From Liolophura sinensis (lineage: Eukaryota; Mollusca; Polyplacophora; Chitonida; Chitonidae), in NCBI RefSeq assembly GCF_032854445.1, contig NC_088300.1, positions 49,161,682 through 49,225,681 on the forward strand: a DNA stretch of 64,000 bases. The letters are read 5' to 3'. Below are positions 25,177-39,100 of this stretch, in pieces. The position numbers were made by a program, and so were the translations under genes. The stretch's first letter is position 1. Each line of letters starts with the position of its first letter. A model generated the notes under the pieces. That model worked only from the letters and a program-made list of their open reading frames with translations. It had not been told where the DNA came from and ran no database searches.

Positions 25177-28100
25177 CTAAAAGAATGAGAAGAACAAATA
25201 GCACGGATAAACACCACCTCATGAAAGAATGCAATAATATGCAGGTTTCGAGATACGACCTAACGACCACAGAGTGACATCCCTGTGTGATGCAACGTTG
25301 TCACTTTAAGGTACGGTAGGCCAATCTGACAATTTTAAAATGGGGTGGTATACAGAATATAGAAAACTAATTAAAAAAGATTAGACAGATCTTCTGAATT
25401 ATGTTCATTGGTGGGATAATGGGTTCCCAATATTGCCAAAATAATGATGTTCTGTTAGTACTTGATCTGAACATGATCACTGCCATACTACAGCTAGTAG
25501 CTCTACTGTGCCATAAAGTGGCGACGTCATTTTGCTCTGGGTCATCACCATGTTGTAATAATGTAACTCTAAAACTGCATATTAAGTGAAAAGCTGTTTA
25601 GTGCTAACTACCAGAAAGTGGAAGAGCTGATTAGTATTGGGTTACCAGGTGGTGTTATAATGTTCAGTGTTTGTGGAAGTGCACAGCAATTCTTAACCAG
25701 TACATACTACAAATGAAACCTTGATACCATGACTCTATGACACTTTTTCACTGAAAAAAAAAACAAAAAAACAGAGGAACAATTTGGTCTGGTCAACCAA
25801 ATGGTTTTAATTTGATTTGATTTGTGTTTCACGCTGTACCCAAGAATATTTCATTTAATACAACGGCGGCTAGCATTACAGTGAGAAGAAACCGAGCAGA
25901 GTCTGGTGGAAATCCACGACTATCAGCAGGTAGCTGTCAATAGACCATCCCACATATGACCAGGGAGGAAGCCAGCTTGAGCAGCATGCATGACCATATA
26001 TTGGTCACAGGCTCCTGAGTCATTGTGCCGCATAAATGTTAACTTAATCTCATTCTTCACATTTCACCTAAGCTTCATCACAATGACTAACGTAGCTTTA
26101 GCTCAATGGGAGAGAAATCTACATGTAAATAATGCCATATGTACATTAACACACATGCTAGCTGATCAATGCCAATGCCCAAGACCTCCCTATAGCAAAC
26201 AAATCATAAGCCTCTATATAATGAATAGACGATATTCATACATACATTTTGTTAAACACACCTTATATGTTAATCAATGCATTGCAAAGAAAAGTTCTCA
26301 TGAGAACCGAATAAGTTGTTCATTCCAAATATGGATTAACTACACTTAAAACAGCAAACAGTGTTAAAAATGTAACAAAACTGCAATTTTAATGTCTGAA
26401 CGAAAAAGGTATGCAACAGAGAACAATTTTCACATAAGAATATCAGATTTACTTATTTGTTAGATTGATGTTTTAGGCTGTACCATCCAAATGTCCTCTC
26501 AATCTTGTTATGCTTCTAACAGCTGGAGATTCATGGTACAACATTTTGTGCATAACAGTTAAAGATGTGCAGCATTAATTTGTTGTTGACATTTGTTACT
26601 GGTATAGACCTTTTCAATAAATGTTGGCTGATCTGTTCAACATTAAAATTCGTGTCGTTGTTTAATGTCGCAAAAAGCTATTCCGATATGGCGACCAGAC
26701 AAAACAGTACAGAGATTGTTATGTCATACAACGTATGAGGTCAAATTTACAAAGAGGGATTTTAATAGCAATAAGGTCTATACCACATTACAACAAGGAG
26801 GTTGGTCAGAAAACTTTGCTTGTCTTTTCTTTACCTTTTTTTTAAAATTACCAATAACTCCGTTCAATGACCCTTGTTTGAACAGAAAGGTATGTTAAGG
26901 TATGTTAACAATAGGTCAATGGACACTCTGTTCATTACAAGTTTTGTTTCTTTGTCGCTATACTGTTATTGTTCTTCATTTCTGGTCACACTCATGGAGC
27001 TCAATATTCATGGCATAACAGTTAAAGATGTGCAGCATTAATTGGTTGTTGACATTTGTTACTGGTATAGACCTTTTCAATAAATGTTGGCTGATCTGTT
27101 CAACGTTAAAATTCGTGTCGTTGTTTAATGTCGCAAAAGCTATTCCGATATGGCCACCAGACAAAACAGTGCAGAGACTGTTATGTCATACAATGTGGAA
27201 GTGTCGATGAACAACCAAAGGTTAGTGCACTTTTCGCTACCCAAATCTCAAAGTCTTTTCAAGGAATTCTGGAGCTAATTAACTGAGTATTACCCATATA
27301 CAAACAGCTAGGAAGCTACACTCATGTCCTATTGATATACTTCTCTTTGAGGTAATTAAGAACTTTGACAATACTTTAATCTTCCAATTAACACCAAAAG
27401 CTTTGTCATCTCTTTGTTGCACACATCAGTTTCATTAATGAAGCGCAGACTGCCAATCAGAATACTAAAAGTACAACTTTAAAAGCAATGAAATTCTCAA
27501 ATATCTCCTCATTCAACATTACATACAGCAAACTTGTATGACTTGATGGTTCTTCGGACCTGTTGACAGGTGAAAAAAAAAGCCACATTCAACACACTTC
27601 ACTCTACATTTTATACAAACACAAAAAAAAAGATTTCACAGCAAGTAACAGGTTTGAATATTATATCCCTGTTGGGAAGGGTAATGTACTGTTTTCATAC
27701 AAGCTAGAACATGTACTACGATTATAAAAATGATTTTGATCTTGGTTCTTACCACAGGATCCACGATTATGATTATGTTTGAATCAATGATCATGAAATT
27801 AAAGCACATTTAATCACAATGAAACATAAAGCACTGCCATTATTAAATAAGGCTAACAAATACTGGTGTGCTGAATGACTCAGCTTTTCAACAATCAGTT
27901 TAATAATCGAATTACTATCAAACCCATAGTTTCATGCACTGCAATCATAATACAGAAAAGCTATATGCCTGCACAGGCATTGGTATGATGACTGAAAATA
28001 TGCACTACCAGTGACAATACCCATTACAACTTTTGCTAAACAAGTCATATATTTTGCCAAAAAACTTGTTGGAACATTGATTACCCACAAAACTTTTTCA

Positions 28101-31100
28101 TAACTACTTAAGAGTTAACGGTGAAAATGTCACATACTGTAAATCTTCAACCTTTTCAACCAGTGGAATTTACCCATACAGTTTTTACGAAAATGGTACT
28201 AAAAATGATTAGGTTGTGTCATTAAAGTTGCAAGCTTTACAAAACTGTCCAAACTATTTCTCTACACCCCATAGTTCTCTCAGAATGTTTCAAGAAATTG
28301 GCAGCAGATAACCTGGTTGAAAAGGTTGAAGAATTAGAGTAGTCAATCGGGGAATCTGCTGGTGGCATAACATAGCTTAACTGAATGTAGAGTAAACAGT
28401 GAATGGGAAACAAAAACAATGTGGCAAGACTCTTCTTTTAAGTTGCATGTTCAAGTTTTACAAAATCTTTTAAAACGATCACTATTATAAGAATTGAAAC
28501 ACTTGATCTCCAGGGCAAGCTAAACTCAACAGGTAACACATAAAACTTGAACATCAAGTTAAACATTTTTCAAGAAAATAGCAGCATTTGAATATAGAAT
28601 TTGCAAAATTCCATGTCTTTAATGCAACAGAATAAAGGAAACAGCAAACTGTAAAACAAGTCTTCGTCACTTACTGGTCTTGAGTAGGTGGATTAACTGG
28701 AGGTGAGCTGTTGTTTAAAGGATCAATACACATATTAATATTGGGCTTTAAAAAATCAAACAAATTATCAGCATTAAAACATACTGTGATAAAATGTTGT
28801 TTTATTATCTTAAAATGCATATCCCTTTAATTAAAGTTTAAAAAAATACACATTTCTAACTTTGGTAACTAAATAACTTTTCCATGAGTTACAAATGTCT
28901 ATTGTCATCTAGTTGAAGAGGTTGCCCACACAAACATTAATATGACGGCTTAGTAGTCTGATATCAATCAGAACAATACCATATCTTTTATTAAGAATAC
29001 TGTATCAATCATGCTCCTTTTGCCCAAACCCCATTACAATCTTAGATACAAACAAACAGTAGCCAAGTTTAATCAACAGCAGCTGGAGTTATCTGGTAAG
29101 GATACCATATTAAAGCTGCGATTAAGATAGATGTCAATCTTAATCCCAGATTAAAATAAGCACACAAGTGAAGGTCACACACCCTCATTTGCAAGCTTTA
29201 ATTATCTTAACAATCTTGAAATCTAACCTGTAAATTTATAACATACCTAATAATACTCAAATCATCCCTAGGAATATCTGTAAGGCTAAAACAGGTTAAA
29301 GAAGACAATCAAAGCTCATACATGTATGTGTACAAAAACACTGTCAGGGACATTTTATATATTTTAAGAATACAGTTCCCTAGATCTGCAAGTCATAAAA
29401 TATATATACCAGTACCCTACGATATGAATACCATATAAATACCAATTAATATTTTCCAAAAAACAATATTATTTTTGTACAGATATAAAAAGAGAGCATT
29501 TTTTTTCTTTGTACATAAGTGATGCAAAGACCTGCATGTCACTCTTAGTACTGGCAGTTTTTTATGAACTGGAGAATACAGTCAATGGCAGGAATCTGGA
29601 AACTGCATGGGCCTGGACTGAACTTTTACTTTGTGTCACACATCAAACCAAATAATGAGCCACATGTTGCTCTCTTGTGAATCTTCACAAGTTAAAGACT
29701 TAATAGGATCAGTCACTCTATTTGATATAAATTGCAACTGTTCTTATAAGTAATTAAGACAGCTAGCATATGAATATATCCATTAATCTGTTTATTTACA
29801 TGAGAACCTTTCACACCATACATGTGTTTTAGAATTTTTCATTCATACAATGGTGGCAGCTTTATGGGTGGAGAAAACTGGACTGCCAAAAGTACACCGC
29901 TGATCTTTTACAAGCCACTGATGATCAAACTGTAATACCATGTGAACATGTAGCATATAGATATGCCCATTTTACTCAAAGAGACAAGATGTCTTCCAAC
30001 CAATGCTAGGCTGTGTGCACAGTCACACAAGCTTCTCTACCCACTTACTGTCACCCCACAAGCTCAATGAACAGTGAGAACGGGGGAATCTACAAATTCC
30101 TTGTCCAAGGCCAGGTTTGAACTGACTGTTAGACAAACTCCTCAGTTATCTGTAGGGCATTTTTAATACAGTGAAACAAATTGAGAACAGTAACAAATAT
30201 TGAATACCTCAAATGAAAAAATACCAAAACAAAAACATGCACAGGTGGGTATGGTATTTTTTTTAGCTCTAATAGTATTCAAATGATTAAATTTCCAAAA
30301 ATTCACATGGAAAACGCACAAAAATGGAATACTTGCAGTAGAAGGAAATGGAATTGAAATATTATAAACAACAAATACAAGAAGGAGAATTTTTTTGTCA
30401 CAGCAAACAAAAATTAACAATGTTGTACATACACCTCGGAGACAAGGGTGGAATTTGATGCTTGACTAGAAGAAAACAAAGAATCATTTATACATATAAA
30501 TGTAGGTCAACCGTGACAATTAGAATGTGGATATCTGAAATACATCCTTGCCTCCCAACCCCAGCAACTTAATTGTGGTAATGTTTGCATTTGAAAGGAT
30601 TGCATTCTCCTATTTTGCCCCTTGTAACTTTACTTCACATGCAGGGCCTCCGTGGCTCAGTTGGTTAGCGTGCTAGCGCAGTGTAATGACGCAGGAGCCT
30701 CTCACCAATGTGGTCGCTGTGAGTTCAAGTCCCACTCATGCTGGCTTCCTCTTCGGCCATAAGTGGAAAGGTCTGCCAGCAACCTGCGGATCGTCGTGGG
30801 TTTCCCCCAGGCTCTGCTCGGTTTCCTCCCACCATAATGCTGGCCGCCAACATATTAGTGAAATATTCTTGAGTTCGACGATAAACACCAATCAAACTAA
30901 TAAATAAATACTGCACATGCTATCACATAATATTTGAAGCAGCAATTCAATATATAGGCATTCAGAGAATACTGGTAGCTCGCCTGATTGAGCAGTTTGT
31001 AAAACCACATAATGTTCAAGTCATGTGGTACATTTAAATACTGACCTCTAATCCCCCCCAAAAGTAGAATCATTGCCACTGTCATACACAGATAATTACA

Positions 31101-34100
31101 CAGTGCCAAGATCTTATTATTAAATCAACAAGAAAAACCAAAATTATTACACTATCACAACTATGACTGCCTATTGTATGCATAAGGACAGTGACTTCAT
31201 ATGTTATGGAGTTGTAAATCATTGTAGTGGTAAAAGACACTGAGTTAGTGCACAACTTTATCACAGAGTTCTATGATATGCAAACTGAACTGCAATTGGC
31301 ATTCCAAGTACTATGGGAGGAAACTGCAACCCTCTAAATAGCTGAGCAAAATGTTGAGCTACAAGGCAAAAGACTTCCTTGGTCTTTAATGTGTAAATTG
31401 CTAAGTATGATTGGCTATTTGTGTGGCCACTGCAACCCTATGACTGGCCAAACACATGAACCAACCTGGACACAGACACTGCTACTGACAGCATTTGACC
31501 CTTCTCTCATAATACCTGTCTTTACCTCGTTTGGCGAGCTAACAAGGTGAGTGATAATTAAATCTTGCCAAGAAACATGACTTTATTGGTTATATGTATG
31601 TGAGAATCAAAGCATTATCATGTTAAATACCTGAAAGGAGTAAAATTGTAAATATCCCACTGACTGTCATCAAAACAAGGAATTAATATCCCATGAAGAA
31701 TATGTAAAGCTTAACAGATGCCATCCTGGAGGGACATCTATTAAAATCGTCAGGATTATTGTTGTTTGTACATTTTTAAATGCTAATATCTGTAAAACTA
31801 CTAACATTACAGCGTTTTATTGTGGAAGAACTTATAACACATTGGAAGAAAACAAACAGAAGAATCCAATTAAGTGAAACACGCATAATCACAAGAATGC
31901 ATGCATAAAGCAATTCAGTCTTCAAATTGTTAGACTTTTCATACATGCATCTTTAATATATTCAAAACTAGAAGAAACAAGAACTTAGGTATATAAATAA
32001 CGCCTTGAACAAAAGAACACTGACATACTCTAAAGTTGGTTTATCCAAATCCAATTCAGATGAACTGTTCAAACAAAAGCATAGCTAATTAAAATAATGA
32101 TCGAATCTGACAATCATGAATACATAAATCTGCACAGTCTTTTCTTTCGACTTTTCCTTATTTTGTTTTTTTTTTCTAAATATTTCCTTAATATATAGCT
32201 CACTATCTTAGTGAAGCTTTACACAGAATATCTATTAAACTACATGTATTATTAAGACTAAAATTTGTGTAAATCTTTTTTCACAAGCCTCAATTCACTG
32301 ATTGACATTAAACATTTAAATTTCCAGCAATTCCAATACTGTTGATGTTTCATCAATGAAATTAAATAACAATCTGTCACACTCAGAAGGAGAGACTCAC
32401 TACTTTGCTCCATGTCTGGATTAGTGTTAAAAAAAAGGCTAAAGACTTTATAACACACTGAAAGCAAATCAGAACAAGATAAAAAATTTTTAAAACAGCA
32501 CAGATTGAGAGAAATGTTTGAAAAACTTGAACTCAATACATGCAGTCTTTTTTAACATAATACCCCTACCATTTACCCGACTTTGATTCCTGTACACAAG
32601 TGGCTAAGTTGTGAAATTTGCATTTTACTCTAATTAATCTGACAGAGCATCTCCTGTTGGAACATACATGTACTCATCCTACTATTTCAAATTGGCTCTG
32701 TAATTTTAAAGATATTACAAGCATGCTCTTGAAATATGAATTATGTCAACAGAATAGGTACACGGACAAACAGATCACATGGTCACTGATTTATAATCCA
32801 AATGACACATGGCAATAGTTAACTGAGCGTGAAAAACAAACACCGTTTAAATACAACTCGCCGAATTTTGTCAACAAGATAAAAACAACTTCAATAAGTT
32901 TAAATCATAGGTTAGTACATACTAGTATAACAAAACATAACTAAAAAAACACAATAAACATGACACGTTCTTAAAACATTGCCATACTCTTTTGTTGAAT
33001 CTTTTGTGCTGACATCTGGCCACACTTCCTCAGGGAAAGGACTGGCAAATACATGCACAAGTATGCTGCTATATTTCTATATACTGTAAATCTTCAACTT
33101 TTTCAAGAAATAAAGCATTTTTTTCAGTGAAATTTAAGCATATAATTATCATGAAAATGACACCAAATATGATTTGTTTGTGTCACTAAACATGCTAAAG
33201 ATGCAAGCTTAAAAACACTGTGCAGATTATTTCTCTAGACCTCATGGAACTTTTTTTCAGAACGCTTCAAAATACTGGTCACAGAGGCCAATTGAAAAGG
33301 TTGAAGAACTCGGGTATACATGTATTACACATAATTTGTCACCAGCTAAATTAGCCATTAGCAATAAAATGTGGCATTTCAACAACAATATAGGGAACAC
33401 TTTTGAAGCCTTTCATTTACTTCATGGTTAAGTTAATCCAGCATAACAATGGAAAAAGCCAAATATATATATGTATAGTATCATGGATGAAGACATTGAG
33501 TGAATAACACTGATCCTTGGAAACAATCACAGGTCATGGATATTCTTACAAATACGTGTACAGAAATCAAACACTACAGTGGCCGTGTAAAATTGATTGA
33601 TACAGATATGTTACAAACACTAGCAATCATACAGTGCCTACACATTTTTCAGAGAGACTGCTGTACTCCGTAGTTTCCAAGAGAGGGAGTATCGAGTACG
33701 CTACTGCGGTACACATTTTTTCAAGTGCATGGGCATAAATGTGTACAGAGGCCTATTTGTACAGAGACTCTTTCCTTCGTAGTTGCATATAGAAGTACAA
33801 GTATTAATGTACATCTGGATTACACAGAACTTATAATTCAGCTTGTCATAAAAACATTCTAGAATAAAGTAATTATTTCAGCTTTCCCTCAAGAATGAAA
33901 CTGAATGAAGCTAATATATTTATTTATTTCGCATCAACCAATGTTGAGTTTATTTCAATAACTCACCCACTGACAATTGCGTCGCCTTTTCGTTGTGTTT
34001 TGATAGTAGTATGGGTTGCAGTATTACTTTTTTTGCTATGGTAACCTGCATAATGCGACAGATAATTTTTTTTGCTGTCCAAAGATTTCTTGATACAGGC

Positions 34101-36081
34101 CTAGTATCCTAAATCCAAACGTACAGTACAAGACAAGAATTTATCTTGTATTTAATACTTAATCATTGGCAGAATATAGTCTAAGCCCGAAGTGTTTCTG
34201 TGCTGGATGTTCTCATGATCGTTGTATTTTACAAAATAGTTTGTTAACGATAACTTAGAGTTAGTAGCAAGGCTACCAAAGAGTTCGCCTGTATGAGACA
34301 TGAATGTAACACTTCAGCTCAATGCATAATGAACTGAAATCATGAATTTGGTAATTTACAGCAATTGATATGCTCACAGAGCATCAGTGATGAAACATCC
34401 CCCTTGCTCCATTCTTATTTATATGCATGTAAAACTTCAGGTCAATACATGCAGTGCTTTCTGCAACAACACCCCTAACATTTTGTTTGACATTGATTCT
34501 AATATATAAAACACTAAGTCAGGAAGTCAGTAATTTACAGTCCTTAATATGTACATACTGAATCAACGATGGAATATCCCCTTCATGCTATTCTGCTCTA
34601 TGTGTGTGCAAACCATGAGCTCAATACATGCAGTGCTTCTGGAGAATCAATGATGGAATACTCCCCGCCCCCCGCCCCCCACCCCAGTGCCCATAGTATT
34701 GTCCTCTACATGCAAATCCTGAGCTCAATACATGATGTACTTTTTGCGAAACCACCGCTATCACACAGCTTACCACTGATTCTTATAAGCAACACACTAA
34801 GTTAGGAATTCAGTAATTTACTGTACAGGTACATTATGCAATCATCCAATTAACGAAGGAATATCCCCCTTGTGCTATTGTGTTCAGGGCATGTGTGCAA
34901 GCACTGAGCACAATACCTCCAGTACTTTTAAGACACCGCCCCTAACATTTTCTTTAACACTGCTTTTTCTATTATTGGACGAAGACACAGATGCTCAAGG
35001 TATGACATAACCTATGCCTGTACTTTTCTCAGAAATATTGGCAAGATATGGTTTTCTTCTGCATACATGTACATAGGCATGTTTCCAGGCAGGCACCGAT
35101 TACTAGTTACGAAAAAATACTTAAATAAAAATATAGATAGCTGATACACAAAAATAAATATTATCTTACCTTGGAAACACCTTTGAGGAAGGCTTTCTTG
35201 TTGCAGAGCTGTGAACAAACAAAAAATATCAATGAGTTCATTCAAATTTTTTTCATTCAGAGCATCAACACTTCATCAAAAGAAGACATCCTCAGAAGCA
35301 TTTTCTCCGCGTTTCCTTTTCCCCGCATGAGCATCTGCCTAAAAAAGACTTTCCCACACGAACATCTTAATGATCCTACAAGAGATTTTCCCACATGAAC
35401 ACCGTCCTGCAAGAGACTTTCTCACATGAACATCTTAATACTTCTACAAGAGATTTTCCCACATGAACTTTTCATGGGGTATCTGTCTTTACTATCAGCA
35501 CTTCATCTCTACCCAATATAATCCTGACTGCCGACATTTATGACAATGTGAACAAAATACACATTTTGAAGAGAATACACATCCAAACAAATATATTTGT
35601 TTTAAATACATAAAGCAATACCTTTAAGGAGCATTTTCATTGGAAACCCTGAGGGAAAGTACATGTATGTGTACAAAAACTTCATGGGTCTCAATGAATA
35701 ATACAGAGTGACAGGGAATGGTATTAACCATGGCATCCATGCATACATATAAATCACCTCTATGTGGATGTTTCCACTATAAATTAAAACTGCACAGGTA
35801 AAACAATTGGAGTTGTGTCCTAAACACAATGCCATACTATATATATGGTTTATAGGAAATATATGGTTACTATGGCAACAGAAGAAATGGGCAAATGTGA
35901 GGCATGATACATTGTAATTCTTGCACATGAGTTGTGGCCTGGATATGAACTCATACCTACTGACAAACTACACTTACAGTACTAGATACATGTATTTGGA
36001 AAATGGAAACCTGGTTTCCACTGTAACTGTGTCTATGGACAATTGTGAAGAAAGACAAATGGTCTGTATGTCTATGTACAT

Positions 36082-36126
<45 letters not shown>

Positions 36127-39100
36127 TGTGTGTGTATGTCTGCCAAAAAACAAAACTTCTCATGCAAAGCAACAAAAAGTGAAGCCCAAACACGAAGATA
36201 TACCAATTTATATGGCACACATGAAGATAAGGGTGATCTGGATGATATGTCAATCACCCGTAACACGGTAAGTGTAATTAGTCCTGTGCGGCTGAACCAT
36301 GTCGTGCCCACAAGAATTGAGATCCATACCTTATAAAGAGGATCTATAGACCAGCCAAGAGGTTATGGATGGACACACAGATGCCATCATATTACCACCC
36401 TTTTTAAAGATGTACACTACATGCATGCTAAAGACCAATCAAATTATCAAATCAAACAAGGTAATAAGGAGAATTCATATTCCACACTAAATACACAAAT
36501 CTCAAACTCAGTGGGCATGAACAGGATAGAACAAGATACAAACAATATGAAACAACTACAAATTTGCAATCCAAAATAAATTATGATTTAAATTTCAAAT
36601 GCAGACACTGCAGAGGCTGCATGTCTCTGAATGACCTGAACTTACATATCATCAGACTTGACCACATCCGAACCATCGGTAGGAAGCAATTTACCGCTTC
36701 CCTTTGGCTTAATATCGGTACCACTATAAATTCACACAAAAGAGGGCATGTGATTTCCATAATAGTTTAAAATCAAATCAAATAAAATTTAACTGGAAAA
36801 CTCAGTATAAGGATTAAACCAAAGTAAATGTATATATATATATATATATACATTAAAGAATTACATGCCTTGTCACAGCTGCATAAAAACATATATAACT
36901 CATCCTGGATGGCCTAAAATGCCACATGAACTTCAATATTGTGATTATTATTTTTTTTTTTTTTTTTTGGTAGAATGTCAAGAATTGTTTGGGTACTTGC
37001 TTTACATTTATGCAATTACTTATAATTTACAACTGAACTGCAGATTTTGGAGAAAGCCATATCTTTGGATGGCCTTAACTGAATACACATCATCAGTCTT
37101 GACCACACCTGAAACATCTGCAGGAAGCAATTTACCACTTTCCTATGCCTTAATATATGTATAAAACCACAGAAAAGACGGTATGTGATTTCCTCAACTT
37201 AAAACAGTTTCAAATAAAATCAAATAAGCCCAATGATTTGGATACCTACAGGCACTATAATAATACAGTTATGAGATTATTGGAACCTCTGTACAAACTG
37301 AACTTGTCAACAATAAATACCAAGAAATGCATGGAACAAACATAAAACACACCTAAATCTGCAGAACCAGTTTTAAAGCATCAAACTAAACAATTAACAG
37401 AGCAAACCAATAAACATGCCATATGAAACTTCATCTGCATATTATAACCTCAAACAGAAATCTCAATTATGATTTACACGTTATTTGCAGAATTCAAAGA
37501 AAAGCTGTGAACCTCTGTATGGTTTTAACTTACACATCAGCAGGCTTGACCACAACCGAATCATCCGTAGGAATCAACTTACCACTTTTCACGTCTAAGC
37601 CTCTATAAAACCACAGAAAAGAGGGCCGAATGTTTTCATGATTTGGGCTGCCACTATACATGTCGGAGATTAATGTACATGCTAAACTTGTAAACAAGAC
37701 AGGCCAAATTCAGGACTAACCACAACAAAACAAGCAACCAATATGAACTCCATCCATATACTTAATCTCAGGCAAAAACTATGAACTGTAATTTACACCA
37801 GATTTACAGACTTTGCAGAAAACAAGAAAACAAAGTTTCTCTGGAAGACCTTGACTTAGTTATCAACAGGCTTATCCAAACCCGAATCATCAGCACTTTC
37901 ATTTCCCATATACGGATCTTTGCCATATATAAGTCTACAGAAAAAATGATGTCATTTTCCCAACTGGTTCAAATAAAACCAAACAACACTTTAAAGTAAA
38001 ACCAAGACAAATTAATAAACAACCAATAAGAAACTTCATCCACACCTAACTTTAACCAGAAATGTGCAATAATTTAAAACTAACTCACAGAAAACTAAGT
38101 CTCTGCATGGCCTTAACTTACACATCATCAGGCTTAACCACACCTGAATCATCTGAAGAAAGCAATTTACCACTTTCGGGTCTTTCATCTAAATCTCTAT
38201 TAAAACCACAGAAAAGAGGATAAATGATTTTCTCGATAATTTCAAATACAACATAAATGAACAAATGAGACAGCATAAGAAACCATAGATATTTCAACAC
38301 ATAATTACATTGTGCAGTGTAAAGTGGGTAAATGACAGCTAAACATGTTGACAAGGCAATTCACGAATGGCATGGAATGCCACAAAACAAAAGACATTCC
38401 AGTACACTCAACGAAAGTCATTCATCAAAGTTATAATTTATGAATCATTATGTAGCGAATTACCCTGTTTTAAGAAATTGTATTTTTAGGACTATACACA
38501 TACTCAGAACACTCTGTGCCAACAAAAACTGGACCAATCGGCTGGTTGACACAGCTATGAGTATTTAATTCACAAGATAAACACTACACCAATTTCATCA
38601 GATAGGGGTGAGAATACTGTGACTGTGATCGTGTTCTTTTCTGGTAGAACACCTGATGATTCGCATGGCTACATGTACTTTGCCATTTGGAGATTACTGG
38701 AATATGAAGAACTTTTAAACGCGCTTCACAAGAAAAGCCAAGATATACCAAATAATATATAATAGAGGTAATATCAAACCCATCTTGATATGCAGCCTCC
38801 TTTAAAATGTCAAACTCAGAAATAAACAGAACAAACTAATAAACAACCAATATGACACTTCATCTGCATATAACCTGAAGCAGAAATCCCCAATATACGC
38901 AAATTTTAATTTATATATCAACTACAGAATTCACAGAAAGCAACGTGTCTCTGGATGGCCTAACTTACACATCACCAGGCTTGGTCATTGTTGAATCATC
39001 TGTTACAGTAGAAATCAAGTTAGTACTTTCCTTTGTCTCATCTAAATTTCTATAAAACAACAAAAAAGACGAAATATTTTCATGATAATTTCAAATAAAA

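Larger units (their letters stand above)
25177..36645 (-). other. Long tail introns of gene B
   Basis: Introns of about 1-3.5 kb separate cassette R13, microexons T1-T5 and the terminal exon. They hold SINEs at 25805, 29795 and 30646, the 26.5/27.0 kb duplication, the 34.3-35.0 kb repeats and the (TG)n tract. Further microexons could be hidden; exons of 30-40 nt cannot be excluded by eye. Confidence 0.55.

Noticed and set aside
29247-29277. Possible 31-nt microexon between gccttacag and TAG|GTATGT
   Set aside because: Length is not a multiple of three and the phase-2 frame meets a stop at once, unlike all other tail exons.
30646-30735. A functional tRNA gene
   Set aside because: A and B boxes are present but the sequence between them is not a tRNA cloverleaf and it is joined to a SINE body repeated throughout the window.
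36240-36335. A fourteenth cassette left of R13
   Set aside because: No D-L-D-E/K-L-L-P pattern and no donor on the minus strand; the apparent cggtaagt is on the plus strand without other support.
35921-36336. Several 80-116 residue open frames around the (TG)n tract
   Set aside because: They are translations of a microsatellite on both strands (Cys/Val and His/Thr runs).
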